From an uncultured Candidatus Saccharibacteria bacterium (GTDB taxonomy: Bacteria; Patescibacteriota; Saccharimonadia; Saccharimonadales; Saccharimonadaceae): a DNA stretch of 64,000 nucleotides. Positions 22,451-36,296 of this stretch are shown piece by piece; position 1 is the stretch's first letter; every line of letters starts with the position of its first letter. The stretch is from positions 1 to 64,000 of the forward strand of contig CALEJV010000007.1 in NCBI GenBank assembly GCA_937898545.1, read 5' to 3'. The position numbers and the translations under genes are program-made. The notes beneath the pieces were generated by a model. It did not search any database. It had not been told where the DNA came from and saw nothing but the letters and a program-made list of their open reading frames with translations.

Positions 22451-24439
22451 ATGAACAAACAAGTAGATAATGGATCGTATGACGGTTCGCAAATTCAGGT
22501 GCTCGAGGGTCTCGAGCCAGTCCGCAAGCGCCCGGGGATGTATATCGGTAGCACGGGCTACGATGGCGTGCACCATTTGATCAAGGAGATTGCTGATAAC
22601 TCCATCGATGAAGCGATTGCCGGCTATGCCTCGCGCGTCGATGTACGTATCTTGGCCGATGGTGGCTTGATGGTGACCGACAACGGGCGTGGTATCCCGG
22701 TGGATAAGCACCCCAAGACTGGCCTGAGCACACTCGAGACCGTGCTGACGGTGCTGCACGCTGGTGGTAAGTTTGGTGGCGGTGGCTACAAGGTGTCGTC
22801 TGGCTTGCACGGTGTGGGCTCGAGCGTGGTGAATGCGCTATCGAGTCGCCTCGTTGCAGAGGTGGTGCGCAAAGGACGCCTCTATCGGATTGAATTTGAG
22901 CGTGGCCATACTACTGTACCGCTCAAGAATAAGGGCAAAACCGACCGGCCTGATGGTACAACGATTATCTTCTATCCCGATCCGACCATCTTTAAAGAGA
23001 CAGTCGACTTCGACTATAAGTGGGTGGTACACTACCTTCGCCACCAAGCCTACCTCACGAAAGGCGTCTACACCACTGTGTATGATGAGCGCACCACGCA
23101 GCGCCAGGCCTTCTATTTCGAGGGAGGGATCCGCAGTTATGTCAAGAACCTGAACGTTGGTAAGGATGTGCTGAGCGACGATGTCTTTTATGTGGAGAAG
23201 CAGGTCGAGGACTCGATGATCGAGGTGGCGGTGCAATACAACGATACTTACGCCGAAACCGTCCGACCTTTCGCTAACAACGTGCTCACCCCTGATGGTG
23301 GGACACACCTGGTGGGCTTTCGCGCAGCAATGACCCGTGTTATCAATGACTACGCGCGCAAGAATGGTCTCCTCAAGGAGAAGGATGACAACCTCTCGGG
23401 CGATGACATCCGCGAGGGGCTTACTGCCGTTATCCTCGTTAAGCTGCCCGACCCGCAGTTTGAGGGCCAAACCAAGAATAAGCTTGGTAACCCTGAGGTG
23501 CGGCGTTACGTTGACCAAGTGATGAGCGAGTATTTCTCGTACTATCTAGAAGAAAATCCGGCGGTGGCTAAGAAGATTGTTGGCAAGGCGACGCTGGCCG
23601 CTCGAGCTCGCAAGGCTGCCCGAGCGGCGCGCGATACCGTGATCCGCAAAGGGGCGCTTGATGGCGCAAGCCTGCCAGGCAAGCTGGCCGACTGTTCCAG
23701 CAAAAACCCCGAAGAGTGTGAGCTGTACATTGTGGAGGGTGACTCGGCTGGTGGCTCGGCCAAGACTGGGCGCGACAGTCGTACTCAGGCTATCTTGCCA
23801 CTGCGTGGTAAGGTACTTAACACCGAGCGTGCCCGCCTCGACAAAATGTACGCCAACCGTGAGATCCTCAGCCTCATCAAGGGTATGGGTGTGGGGATTG
23901 GCGACACCTTCGACATCAAGGGGCTGCGCTACAACCGTATTATCATCATGACTGATGCCGATGTCGACGGCAGCCACATTGCCACATTGCTCATGACCTT
24001 CTTCTTCCGTTACATGCAGCCAGTTGTGGAAGCAGGGCATATTTATTTGGCCAAGCCACCTCTGTTTAAGCTCCGTCTCTCGGGCAACAAGCAAGAATAT
24101 ATTTACAACGAAGAAGCTCTCGAGGCCTACTACGACGAGCAGATTGCAGCGCGCAAGGCTCGTGGGGTAGAGATAGACCCAAGCGAGCCCCGCATCAAGC
24201 AAGCTGGCCTGAGTGAGTCTGCCTTGCAGCGTTACAAGGGTCTCGGTGAGATGGATGCCGACCAGCTGTGGGAGACGACGATGAACCCCGAGCACCGTGT
24301 GCTCGTGCAGGTTCAGCTGGAGGATGCCGAGCGTGCCGACGCGATCTTTACTAAGCTAATGGGCAACGAAGTAAGCGTGCGCAAGAACTTCATCCAGGCC
24401 AACGCTGCAAAGGTCAGCCTAGAGGAGCTTGATATCTAA
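22451..24439 (+). CDS. gyrB: DNA gyrase subunit B
   Basis: 662 residues. ATPase half of the gyrase heterotetramer that introduces negative supercoils. The GHKL ATPase domain begins with LEGLEPVRKRPGMYIGST and contains DNSIDEA and GLHGVGSSVVNALS. The transducer domain follows, then the TOPRIM domain with EGDSAGGSAKTGRD (near 428) and TDADVDGSH (near 499). The C-terminal YKGLGEMD signature is present. Length is normal for the short GyrB type. A -10-like GATACAAT lies about 60 bp upstream (22396) and the ATG is preceded by a weak GAGGGAAATG. gyrA follows after 3 bp. Confidence 0.97.
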   Translation: MNKQVDNGSYDGSQIQVLEGLEPVRKRPGMYIGSTGYDGVHHLIKEIADNSIDEAIAGYASRVDVRILADGGLMVTDNGRGIPVDKHPKTGLSTLETVLTVLHAGGKFGGGGYKVSSGLHGVGSSVVNALSSRLVAEVVRKGRLYRIEFERGHTTVPLKNKGKTDRPDGTTIIFYPDPTIFKETVDFDYKWVVHYLRHQAYLTKGVYTTVYDERTTQRQAFYFEGGIRSYVKNLNVGKDVLSDDVFYVEKQVEDSMIEVAVQYNDTYAETVRPFANNVLTPDGGTHLVGFRAAMTRVINDYARKNGLLKEKDDNLSGDDIREGLTAVILVKLPDPQFEGQTKNKLGNPEVRRYVDQVMSEYFSYYLEENPAVAKKIVGKATLAARARKAARAARDTVIRKGALDGASLPGKLADCSSKNPEECELYIVEGDSAGGSAKTGRDSRTQAILPLRGKVLNTERARLDKMYANREILSLIKGMGVGIGDTFDIKGLRYNRIIIMTDADVDGSHIATLLMTFFFRYMQPVVEAGHIYLAKPPLFKLRLSGNKQEYIYNEEALEAYYDEQIAARKARGVEIDPSEPRIKQAGLSESALQRYKGLGEMDADQLWETTMNPEHRVLVQVQLEDAERADAIFTKLMGNEVSVRKNFIQANAAKVSLEELDI

Positions 24440-24442
24440 TCT

Positions 24443-26983
24443 ATGAACGAGGAACACACAATGCAGCCAGAAGACAACCAACCAACCACCCCAGCTACCA
24501 TACCTGACCAGAGCCACTCGCGCAGTGTGGAGGTACGCACCGTCGAGGACGTGATGGAGGATAACTTCCTGCGCTATTCGATGTCGGTCATTGTTGATCG
24601 CGCGCTGCCTGATGTACGTGATGGTATGAAGCCCGTCCACCGCCGCATCGTCTATGTGATGGACAAAATGGGCATTGGCCCGACATCTAAGACGATCAAG
24701 AGCGCCCAGATCGTTGGTGAGGTGATGGGTAAGTACCACCCACACGGCGATAGCTCTATCTACGATGCCATGGTGCGTATGGCCCAAGACTGGGTTGAGC
24801 GCTACCCACTAGTACAGGGGCAGGGGAACTTTGGCTCGATGGACGGTGACCCGCCCGCCGCAATGCGCTACACCGAGGCTAAGATGACACGTGTGTCGGA
24901 GGCGCTCCTGGCAGATATCGATAAAGAAACCGTCCCATTCCGCGACACCTACGATGCCACGCGCCAAGAGCCGACCGTCTTGCCGGCCAAGCTGCCCAAC
25001 TTGCTACTTAACGGCCAGGTTGGTATTGCCGTTGGTATGGCGACAAATATCCCTACCCACAATCTTGGTGAGGTGGTTGATGCAACAGTTGAGCTTATCA
25101 ACAACCCTGATGCCACGCTGGATGACCTCATGCAGCACATCAAAGGCCCGGACTTTCCAACTGGTGCCGTGGTCTATGGTGGCACGCCAATGCGTCAAGC
25201 CTACGCCACTGGTCGTGGTAGCGTGACGATGCGCGCCGTAGCAGCTATTGAGGAAACGAAGAAGCGTGGACGCTACCGCATCGTCATCACAGAAATGCCT
25301 TACGGTGTTAATAAAGCAACACTGATTGAGAAGATTGCCGACCTCGTCCACGAGAAAAAGCTCACTTCCATCAGCGACTTGCGCGATGAGTCGGCTCGGG
25401 GTAATGTGCGTGTTGTTATTGACCTCAAAAAGGATGCCTACCCCAAGAAGGTACTCAACCAACTCTACAAGCTCACCGCACTGCAGACCAACTTCCACTA
25501 CAACATGCTGGCGCTTGTGCCAAGTAGCGAGAACGCGATGCGTCTCCAGCCACGGGTACTTGGCTTGCATGATATTCTCGGTGAATTTATCACGCATCGG
25601 CGCATTGTGGTGCGTCGCCGCACCGAGTATGAGCTCAAGAAGGCCAAGGCACGAGCTCATATTCTTGAAGGGCTCAAGATCGCGCTTGATAACATCGATG
25701 AAGTCGTCAAGCTAATTCGAGCAAGTAAGAATTACAACGATGCTTTGCAGGGGTTGATGGAGCGTTTTGCGCTCAGCGAGATCCAAGGTAAGGCGATTCT
25801 TGCCATGCAGCTGCGCAAGCTAACCGGCCTTGACCGTCAAGAGATTGAAGACGAGCTGCGCTATCTGCACGAGCTCATCAAGCAGCTTGAGGCCATTCTG
25901 GCCGATGAGAATGAGATTCTGCGCCTCATCAAAGAGGAACTGCTTGAGATGAAGGAGAAGTACGGTGACGAGCGACGCACCAAGATCATCGACCATGAGC
26001 TCGGCAAATTCAGCGACGAAGAGCTCATCCCTGAGGAAGAGACCGTTGTTATTCTCACAGCAGAGAATTACATTAAGCGCACCTTGGTGAGCGAATACCG
26101 CCGCCAAAACAGAGGTGGCAAGGGCAAGCGTGGCATGTCTACCAAGGAAGAAGACGGCATTGACCAGCTCATTCCGGCCAATACCCACGACTGGCTGCTC
26201 TTCTTTACCAACAAGGGTCGAGTCTTCCGCCTCAAGGCGTACGAAGTGCCTGCTGCCAGCCTCGCGGCCAAGGGCGTTGCGGCTGTCAACTTACTTCAGC
26301 TCCAACCTGAAGAGAAAATTACATCAATTATTAACCACGCCAAAGATGCAAGCGATGATGGCTACCTCTTTATGGCAACAACTAAGGGCACTGTGAAAAA
26401 GACAACATTACGAGACTACGCCAACATCCGTACGAATGGTCTCATCACTATCAAACTCGACGATGGTGATGAGCTGCGCTGGATAAAGCAGACCAATGGT
26501 GACAATGATGTAATAATCTCAACATCAGCTGGTCAGGCAGTGCGCTTTAGCGAGACAGAGTGCCGACCAATGGGTCGAGTTGCTCGTGGCGTGCGTGGTG
26601 TACGCCTCCGCCCCGATGATACGGTGGTGGGGATGGACATTGTCACCAGTAGCGATCAGCAATTGCTTGTCATTAGCCAAAACGGTTACGGCAAGATTAC
26701 CAAAGCGGCCAACTTCCCCTGTCATAAACGAGGTGGGGTTGGCATCAAAGCAGCGGTTGTCACCGCCAAGACTGGGCCGATTATCGCTGTGCAGACTCTC
26801 GAGCCTGACGCCACTGAGGCACTCCTCATTAGTCAAAACGGCCAAACTATCCGTGTGGCGCTCCAAGATATCCCAACGCTTGGTCGCACCACTCAGGGTG
26901 TGCGAGTGATGCGCCTTGCTAAGGATGACACTGTCTCATCGATCGGCATTGTGCGCGAAAAGGACGAGGATAAGGAGACATAA
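24443..26983 (+). CDS. gyrA: DNA gyrase subunit A
   Basis: 846 residues. Breakage-reunion subunit. The catalytic Tyr is Y143 in MRYTEAKM. The winged-helix segment DGMKPVHRRI and KTIKSAQIVGEVMGKYHPHGDSSIYDAMVRMAQD (quinolone-resistance region) are intact. The coiled coil is at about 370-490, and the C-terminal beta-pinwheel starts near 520 with a GyrA box QNRGGKG near 554, a variant of the usual QRRGGKG. The presence of the box supports true gyrase rather than topoisomerase IV. No clear Shine-Dalgarno, so coupling to gyrB is likely. Confidence 0.97.
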   Translation: MNEEHTMQPEDNQPTTPATIPDQSHSRSVEVRTVEDVMEDNFLRYSMSVIVDRALPDVRDGMKPVHRRIVYVMDKMGIGPTSKTIKSAQIVGEVMGKYHPHGDSSIYDAMVRMAQDWVERYPLVQGQGNFGSMDGDPPAAMRYTEAKMTRVSEALLADIDKETVPFRDTYDATRQEPTVLPAKLPNLLLNGQVGIAVGMATNIPTHNLGEVVDATVELINNPDATLDDLMQHIKGPDFPTGAVVYGGTPMRQAYATGRGSVTMRAVAAIEETKKRGRYRIVITEMPYGVNKATLIEKIADLVHEKKLTSISDLRDESARGNVRVVIDLKKDAYPKKVLNQLYKLTALQTNFHYNMLALVPSSENAMRLQPRVLGLHDILGEFITHRRIVVRRRTEYELKKAKARAHILEGLKIALDNIDEVVKLIRASKNYNDALQGLMERFALSEIQGKAILAMQLRKLTGLDRQEIEDELRYLHELIKQLEAILADENEILRLIKEELLEMKEKYGDERRTKIIDHELGKFSDEELIPEEETVVILTAENYIKRTLVSEYRRQNRGGKGKRGMSTKEEDGIDQLIPANTHDWLLFFTNKGRVFRLKAYEVPAASLAAKGVAAVNLLQLQPEEKITSIINHAKDASDDGYLFMATTKGTVKKTTLRDYANIRTNGLITIKLDDGDELRWIKQTNGDNDVIISTSAGQAVRFSETECRPMGRVARGVRGVRLRPDDTVVGMDIVTSSDQQLLVISQNGYGKITKAANFPCHKRGGVGIKAAVVTAKTGPIIAVQTLEPDATEALLISQNGQTIRVALQDIPTLGRTTQGVRVMRLAKDDTVSSIGIVREKDEDKET

Positions 26984-26985
26984 TC

Positions 26986-27420
26986 ATGCCATGGTACCTC
27001 TCGCCATATATTGTGGCTATCGCCATCAGCTGGGCAATTGCTCATGTCATTAAGTTTGCAATTGCCCACGCCAAAGGCAAGGTGCTTGACTTCACCCACC
27101 AGCTCTTCATCTCTGGCGGCATGCCGAGCTCGCATGCCGCCACATCGTTGTCTGTCTGGACGGTGCTAGTGCTGCAGCAAGGGCTACAGTCACCGCTTGT
27201 TGGTGTCACGACACTACTCGTGTTGATTATTTGCTACGATGCTGTCAAGGTGCGGCGCTCATCAGGCGAGCAGGGTATTGCCATCCAGCAGGTCATCAAG
27301 AAGACTGGGGTCGACGTCACGTTGCCGCGGGCTGCACAGGGGCACACACCGCTCGAGATCTTCGTTGGGTCGCTGCTTGGCGTGCTTGTGGGTGTAGTTG
27401 TATTTTTTGCGACAAAATAA
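26986..27420 (+). CDS. Divergent PAP2 family membrane protein (DUF212/YuiD-like)
   Basis: 144 residues and three to four hydrophobic segments. GGMPSSHAATS (near 43) is the PSGH-like phosphatase motif. YDAVKVRRSSGEQG (about 84-97) and GHTPLEIFVGSLLG (about 120-133) are the other two conserved blocks. Family members are small membrane proteins related to PAP2 acid phosphatases; the substrate may be a lipid phosphate but is not established. Starts two bases after the gyrA stop, so it rides on the gyrase operon. Confidence 0.88.
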   Translation: MPWYLSPYIVAIAISWAIAHVIKFAIAHAKGKVLDFTHQLFISGGMPSSHAATSLSVWTVLVLQQGLQSPLVGVTTLLVLIICYDAVKVRRSSGEQGIAIQQVIKKTGVDVTLPRAAQGHTPLEIFVGSLLGVLVGVVVFFATK

Positions 27421-27433
27421 TGGCAAAAAAGTG

Positions 27434-27462
27434 TTGACCATCCGCAAAAAATACGCTATGAT
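27434..27462 (+). promoter_or_regulatory. 16S rRNA promoter
   Basis: TTGACC and TATGAT with 17-bp spacing, about 150 bp before the mature 16S 5' end. Confidence 0.8.
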
Positions 27463-27517
27463 GGTTTCAGTCTGGTTGAGGGAACGAAAACAAGGGCCAA
27501 CAACGAGACGTTTTGTA

Positions 27518-27540
27518 TCTTAACAATTTAGTTGTGCAAT
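27518..27540 (+). promoter_or_regulatory. 16S precursor processing stem, 5' strand
   Basis: This 23-nt strand pairs with 29228-29250 across the whole 16S gene, with one G-U pair and no mismatch. Such a stem is the substrate for RNase III release of pre-16S. Confidence 0.85.
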
Positions 27541-27571
27541 AATCATCGTCAGTCTATTTTTGAGTTATAGA

Positions 27572-27600
27572 CGCTTCCCAACAGGGAAGCATCTTTTATG
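27572..27600 (+). other. Leader hairpin just before 16S
   Basis: Perfect GCTTCCC-AACA-GGGAAGC hairpin followed by ATCTTTTATG. It resembles a terminator but lies inside the rRNA leader, so it is more likely a leader structure involved in processing or antitermination. Confidence 0.5.
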
Positions 27601-27618
27601 AAAAGTACATCTTTTCTT

Positions 27619-29095
<1,477 letters not shown>

Positions 29096-29227
29096 TAGGG
29101 AGTATGAATGCCTGATAGCTGAGTAATCACTATCAGAGCTAGGTCGGTCTCGTAAATATGCTGAGCTTACATATTTACAGTAACCCTTCGGGGTGAGACA
29201 AAGCTTACATCAAAAGACGTGATGAGG

Positions 29228-29250
29228 ATTGCACAACTAAGTTGTTAAGA
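29228..29250 (+). promoter_or_regulatory. 16S precursor processing stem, 3' strand
   Basis: Complement of 27518-27540 (see there). Ends directly before the terminator. Confidence 0.85.
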
Positions 29251-29251
29251 G

Positions 29252-29279
29252 ATAGCCCAGATTGCTGGGCTATTTTTTG
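29252..29279 (+). terminator. Terminator of the 16S transcription unit
   Basis: 9-bp stem ATAGCCCAG/CTGGGCTAT, 4-nt loop, six T. It ends the 16S transcript about 1.8 kb before 23S begins. Confidence 0.9.
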
Positions 29280-29620
29280 TAAGAGAAAATAATACAACAA
29301 AACTTCGATAAAAGTGAGTGGTGTAGGATTAACAACACTCGTTACTGATAGTGGCTACTGTCTTATGTAGTTAGTTACTCTCGCGAGGTGTTATGACGGT
29401 TGAGTCGTTGTTTATCGCTCTTTGTATGAGCTCTCGATCTGTTATTAGATAAAAGATGATTACTATGAGCATACTTCCTCGGATATCTAGCTACGGCTAT
29501 ACTATGCACCATAAGAAAAACAGATCAAACATTATTCTACGATAGGGTAGGGCAAACACTAGTAATCAAAAAGGAGCGCTATAGCACTCCTCATCGCCTC
29601 TAAGCGAGGTTCTAGGTTCT
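29280..29620. other. Intergenic stretch
   Basis: About 340 AT-rich bp between the 16S terminator and a convergent small CDS. I see no gene or clear signal. Confidence 0.5.
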
Positions 29621-29857
29621 CTAGCTAAAGTGAAAGAATAGCCCAAGAAATGCTCGCAGGATCATATCATGCAGGTTGGTCATGACAAGCAGACCCAGCC
29701 CACAGCCGATCAACCCCCACATCTGGTAGCGGCTGTAGCTGCCAATGTCATCGCTAAACATATCAGACAACTGGCGGTGCCATACGACAATACAACCACC
29801 AACGATCAAGATAAGCGTACCGATGAAGAACGATCCCCAACTAAATGTATATTGCAT
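29621..29857 (-). CDS. Small membrane protein between 16S and 23S rRNA genes
   Basis: 78 residues. Two hydrophobic segments (about 8-26 and 45-64) separated by a polar loop with DMFSDDIGSYSRYQ. No family recognised. TATACT on the minus strand ends 7 bp before the ATG, with no Shine-Dalgarno, so the message is leaderless. It is transcribed against the rRNA direction, which underlines that 16S and 23S are not one operon. Confidence 0.65.
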   Translation of the reverse strand: MQYTFSWGSFFIGTLILIVGGCIVVWHRQLSDMFSDDIGSYSRYQMWGLIGCGLGLLVMTNLHDMILRAFLGLFFHFS

Positions 29858-29873
29858 AATATCTAGTATACTC

Positions 29874-29902
29874 TTGTACTGGCGAAAAATCTATGCTAAT
29901 AT
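29874..29902 (+). promoter_or_regulatory. tRNA-Ala promoter
   Basis: TTGTAC and TAATAT with 17-bp spacing, about 36 bp upstream of the tRNA. It lies back to back with the promoter of the small membrane protein. Confidence 0.6.
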
Positions 29903-29938
29903 GGAACAGGTTCAGCGACAGAGTGCGCGAACGAACGC

Positions 29939-30015
29939 GGGGATATAGCTCAGTTGATTAGAGCACCTGCTTTGCAAGCAGGGGGTCCAGGGTTTGAGTC
30001 CCTGTATCTCCACCA
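29939..30015 (+). tRNA. tRNA-Ala(TGC)
   Basis: Acceptor GGGGATA/TATCTCC, anticodon stem CCTGC/GCAGG around TTTGCAA (anticodon TGC), discriminator A, encoded CCA. tRNA-Ala and tRNA-Ile are the pair commonly found in the 16S-23S spacer; here they are still between the two rRNA genes but in separate transcripts. Confidence 0.95.
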
Positions 30016-30019
30016 TTCG

Positions 30020-30066
30020 CATGGGGTGGTATGGGCTTACGTCCATCCCACTCCACCAATTTTTTT
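30020..30066 (+). terminator. Terminator after tRNA-Ala
   Basis: GGTGG and TATGGG pair imperfectly with CCATCCCA and CCACC, followed by seven T. Confidence 0.7.
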
Positions 30067-30080
30067 GCTTGATGGTGTAG

Positions 30081-30157
30081 GGGCGATTAGCTCAGCTGGT
30101 TAGAGCGCGTCACTGATAATGACGAGGTCGGTGGTTCAAGTCCTCCATCGCCCACCA
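30081..30157 (+). tRNA. tRNA-Ile(GAT)
   Basis: Acceptor GGGCGAT/ATCGCCC, anticodon stem GTCAC-TGATAA-TGAC region with anticodon GAT, T-arm with GGTTCAAGTCC, discriminator A, encoded CCA. Confidence 0.95.
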
Positions 30158-30184
30158 GATAAGCAATGTGGCATCACAGCATGC

Positions 30185-30261
30185 GGGCGCTTAGCTCAGT
30201 TGGCTAGAGCATCTCGTTTACACCGAGAGGGTCGGGGGTTCGAGTCCCTCAGCGCCCACCA
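30185..30261 (+). tRNA. tRNA-Val(TAC)
   Basis: Acceptor GGGCGCT/AGCGCCC, anticodon stem CTCGT/ACGAG-type around TTTACAC with anticodon TAC, discriminator A, encoded CCA. Only 27 bp behind tRNA-Ile, so probably one transcript. Confidence 0.95.
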
Positions 30262-30317
30262 CAAGCTCCGTATACGAACCCTTTGGAGCGTGTCACACTC
30301 GCAGTTGTAGTTAATCG

Positions 30318-30346
30318 CCCGTTCATGTATGAGCGGGTGTTTTTTA
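30318..30346 (+). terminator. Terminator after tRNA-Ile/tRNA-Val
   Basis: CCCGTTCAT/ATGAGCGGG with a G-U pair, then a T-run. Confidence 0.8.
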
Positions 30347-30866
30347 TGAGTAATATTTGTTGATGTGTATTTTGTGTGCGGTATTCTCCTTTGGGGTATG
30401 ATAAGGAGCTGAATATTCACTAAATATGAGCTCCTAGCGTAGAGTTGAAAGTGGCTAAGTAACCCGCGCTTTATTGGACCATTGGAGATGTAGAGAGGAT
30501 ACGAGGAGTAATCGAGATATGCTACGCAAGTTATTGCGCTAAAAACAGCTGCTCATTGAGCGCTCAGTACCGCCAAGAGAAATATAGTAGCGAGCAATGG
30601 CGATATGGCTTGTGAGTAGCAGCCCTCCGCGCTGCATCGCAAAAAGCCACTGCCAACGCCTCCACCTCTGATCGCAAGATGCAATGGAGCGAGCGCTCAT
30701 CAAGAATAATATTTTCTGCAAAAATCGCTCAAAAAAGCCTTGCCAAATGCCGATGATTCGTGTAAACTTAAGTCCAGTGAGCGCATGTTCGGCAACGAAC
30801 CTCTGGCAAGAGGGTAATGATGGAGTGGGTACAATAATCATTGCCAAAACTACAACGAAAAGCTAC
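30347..30866. other. Intergenic stretch before the 23S promoter
   Basis: About 520 bp without a supported ORF. The few open frames on both strands have no ribosome binding site or recognisable product. Confidence 0.5.
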
Positions 30867-30895
30867 TTTACACAGGGTAGCCCAAGTGGTAGAAT
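30867..30895 (+). promoter_or_regulatory. Candidate 23S rRNA promoter
   Basis: TTTACA and TAGAAT with 17-bp spacing, about 170 bp before 23S and after the last tRNA terminator. Confidence 0.6.
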
Positions 30896-31008
30896 AGACA
30901 AAGTTGCGAGTTTGAGCACAGGCAGACAGACATCATACCAATGGTGTTCGCAGGTGTGTGCTTACAACAAGACACATGCAGTTTAACAATTTAGTGATGT
31001 AAGAAAAT

Positions 31009-31056
31009 AACGATTGACGGCACTATCAGTTGGTCTATACCAATTGCTAGTTAAGT
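31009..31056 (+). promoter_or_regulatory. 23S precursor processing stem, 5' strand
   Basis: AACGATTGAC and later CTAGTTAAGTC pair with CTTAACTAG and GTCAATCGTT at 34226-34267, with an unpaired middle. This encloses the entire 23S gene and gives it an RNase III stem separate from that of 16S. Confidence 0.8.
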
Positions 31057-31069
31057 CAATGCATAAAAA

Positions 31070-34172
<3,103 letters not shown>

Positions 34173-34225
34173 TTTATGTCCTTGTCTACGATGCTAATGC
34201 TTGCATTGGTGGCGTGGATGAGGTA

Positions 34226-34267
34226 GACTTAACTAGTGATTGGTGTATATCACCACTGTCAATCGTT
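34226..34267 (+). promoter_or_regulatory. 23S precursor processing stem, 3' strand
   Basis: Complement of 31009-31056, located between 23S and 5S. Confidence 0.8.
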
Positions 34268-34358
34268 GACACGTACATATCATACCGTGCAGATGGACAT
34301 CGAAGCAGGGGTTTGGCCCACCGAGGAAATATATCGGAACCAAGCGTCTAAACCCCCA

Positions 34359-34469
<111 letters not shown>

Positions 34470-34477
34470 TATATAAG

Positions 34478-34503
34478 AGCCATCCGAATAGGGTGGCTTT
34501 TAT
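34478..34503 (+). terminator. Terminator of the 23S-5S unit
   Basis: AGCCATCC/GGGTGGCT with a 5-nt loop and TTTTAT tail. Confidence 0.8.
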
Positions 34504-34769
34504 CTTTGGAGATGATTTTTATCAATAACTTGATGCTTGCCAGTATGATTTGCTGAAATGTGATACTAATATACCGGACGATACTTTGGCCGTGCGTTAC
34601 TACTTTCATTAATATGCTGGTGTCTTTTGTCGGTGAGACGTAACAGAGGTTGAGGGAAGTGACGGATTCAACAGTGGTCATAGGTGCGAAGTTTGCTACT
34701 TGCTTGCAAAATCCAGAGAGAGAGAGAATTATATGGAGTGTCTAAGTAACAAAAACAAGGAGAAGCAAC

Positions 34770-34982
34770 ATGCCAGTCAAACACGCCGAATCATACCCAC
34801 GAACGCCAGAAGCTCTTCGCGAATACAATGCGAAGTGTGACCCAGAATACTTGATGGAGCAAGCCAGTCAGAGCTATGAGGGTGGCAAGACAGAAGAAGC
34901 GGCACGAACGCTTGGTTACATTGGCTGGACGCTAGAAGGGCTTGAGGCACTGAAGTTGGCAGAAGAAGTCGAGCAAGAATAA
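34770..34982 (+). CDS. Small acidic protein of unknown function
   Basis: 70 residues. Hydrophilic and Glu-rich, with a helical pattern (EALREYNAKCDPEYLMEQASQ, then KTEEAARTLGYIGWTLEGLEALKLAEEVEQE) that looks like a short helix-turn-helix pair of TPR size. Excellent Shine-Dalgarno (AAGGAGAAG) seven bases upstream and a terminator behind it, so the gene is real. Family not recognised. Confidence 0.75.
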   Translation: MPVKHAESYPRTPEALREYNAKCDPEYLMEQASQSYEGGKTEEAARTLGYIGWTLEGLEALKLAEEVEQE

Positions 34983-35007
34983 CGTTATTTTAATTGAAAT
35001 GAGCACA

Positions 35008-35042
35008 AACCAGCCTATCAAAGAGATGAGGCTGGTTTTTTG
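35008..35042 (+). terminator. Terminator after the 70-residue gene
   Basis: AACCAGCCT/AGGCTGGTT with a 12-nt loop and six T. Confidence 0.88.
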
Positions 35043-35165
35043 CTGTACAAATTACCAAAGTAGGTGCATTTTCTATAAAATTCAGAACGTTTTTGGTACA
35101 AACGTACTATTCTATTGTATAATCGCTAGAGAGGGGTGCTTGCTCTGCGACTTGGAGTATCTTAG

Positions 35166-35228
35166 ATGAGTGAGGCACTACCGCTGGTGGGCCATGAATA
35201 TCTTGATGGCAATGCAGTGATGATGTGA
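35166..35228 (+). CDS. Possible 20-codon leader ORF
   Basis: ATG preceded by TTGGAG at about ten bases and a TATAAT near 35116. It ends 27 bp before the next gene. Peptide begins MSEALPLV. Could be a leader peptide or chance. Confidence 0.25.
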   Translation: MSEALPLVGHEYLDGNAVMM

Positions 35229-35255
35229 TAACCATAACCAAAAAGGAGTGTTCTT

Positions 35256-35963
35256 ATGACAGAACAACGACCACCATCAATCGAATACCGCTATGGTGAG
35301 CCACCAATTCATTCGGCGGGCGATGTATTATATTATGACAAGGAGATCACTCGGCAGCTGAGAGTGTTTGCTGCACCAGCTGGCAGTAACCAGTATGGTC
35401 AAGAGGCGCTTGTTACTGGCCCAGATGGAATGCAAATTGATATAGAGCGAGAAGCCCGACTGTTGCCACAAGACGGGGGTGATATGCTCTATACACTATA
35501 TACACCGGAGGCGGCGCTGATAATTAGTCATGAGTACGGTATTGGCTTGCTCTACCCCTGTACTTCAGATGAGGATGGCCAGCCAGTCGCCCAGAGAACG
35601 GAGAGCAATACAATAAAGACCCACGCAGTTGATATGACACAGCTTCCTGATGCGCGGTTCATTACGCTTGGAGAGCCGTATATCTCGCTTACAGATCCAC
35701 AGTATCATCATGCTGCGCTGAGCATTGTGCCGGAGCAAGTGGGCATTTTTGGTGTTGGCACGGCAGGAGGTGTTGGGAGTGAGATGGGTATAATTCAAGA
35801 TGATGCGTCACCTGGTGCGAAGAACGTCATGAATGTACTATACCCACAGCTTGTAAAAGGGTATGAAATCCTCCAGCAGCGCCGTAGTGGCGAGCGACCG
35901 CACCCTCGAAAAATTGGTATTGGTCGTCGAGCAGTCCAAAGCGGCGGGTATAGTTGGTTCTAA
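35256..35963 (+). CDS. Protein of unknown function
   Basis: 235 residues. No signal peptide or TM helix. Tyr-, Gly- and Pro-rich soluble protein with short strand-like blocks (YTPEAALIISHEYGIGLLYP, QVGIFGVGTAGGVGSEMG) and a basic C-terminal tail RPHPRKIGIGRRAVQSGG. Not recognised. Good Shine-Dalgarno (AAAAGGAG) and a following terminator support a real single-gene transcript. Confidence 0.7.
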   Translation: MTEQRPPSIEYRYGEPPIHSAGDVLYYDKEITRQLRVFAAPAGSNQYGQEALVTGPDGMQIDIEREARLLPQDGGDMLYTLYTPEAALIISHEYGIGLLYPCTSDEDGQPVAQRTESNTIKTHAVDMTQLPDARFITLGEPYISLTDPQYHHAALSIVPEQVGIFGVGTAGGVGSEMGIIQDDASPGAKNVMNVLYPQLVKGYEILQQRRSGERPHPRKIGIGRRAVQSGGYSWF

Positions 35964-35998
35964 ACCCCAACAAATAGCAAAGCGCTTTCAATATCAAA

Positions 35999-36029
35999 AA
36001 CAACCCTGTATGCTCAGGGTTGTTTTTTC
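35999..36029 (+). terminator. Terminator after the 235-residue gene
   Basis: Perfect 10-bp stem AACAACCCTG/CAGGGTTGTT and a T-run. Confidence 0.9.
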
Positions 36030-36170
36030 ATTCTCGAATCTCGCAGCAAACGAGAATTGTTGTGGTGGACCTTGGTGGAAACGACCCAAACCAAAGCTAA
36101 TACTTAGTATATAGCATAGACGTCTTAAATGCAATACCAATAATGCAATCTGAAAATGCTCATGTAAACG

Positions 36171-36199
36171 TTGACAAAACATATACAGTATGCTATATT
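36171..36199 (+). promoter_or_regulatory. Promoter of the KGG-repeat gene
   Basis: TTGACA and TATATT with 17-bp spacing. A palindrome ATGATA-CA-TATCAT (36206-36219) lies at the expected transcription start and could be an operator. Confidence 0.7.
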
Positions 36200-36296
36200 T
36201 AAATCATGATACATATCATATATGGTATGTAGCGAGGATTTGCTAGCCTACACTGGCAACGTACCTCTGATAAATATATAAATAAGGAGTAACCCT

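Noticed and set aside
27572..27600. Terminator before 16S
   Set aside because: The hairpin with a short T-rich tail lies in the rRNA leader between promoter and gene and would abolish rRNA synthesis; annotated as a leader hairpin instead.
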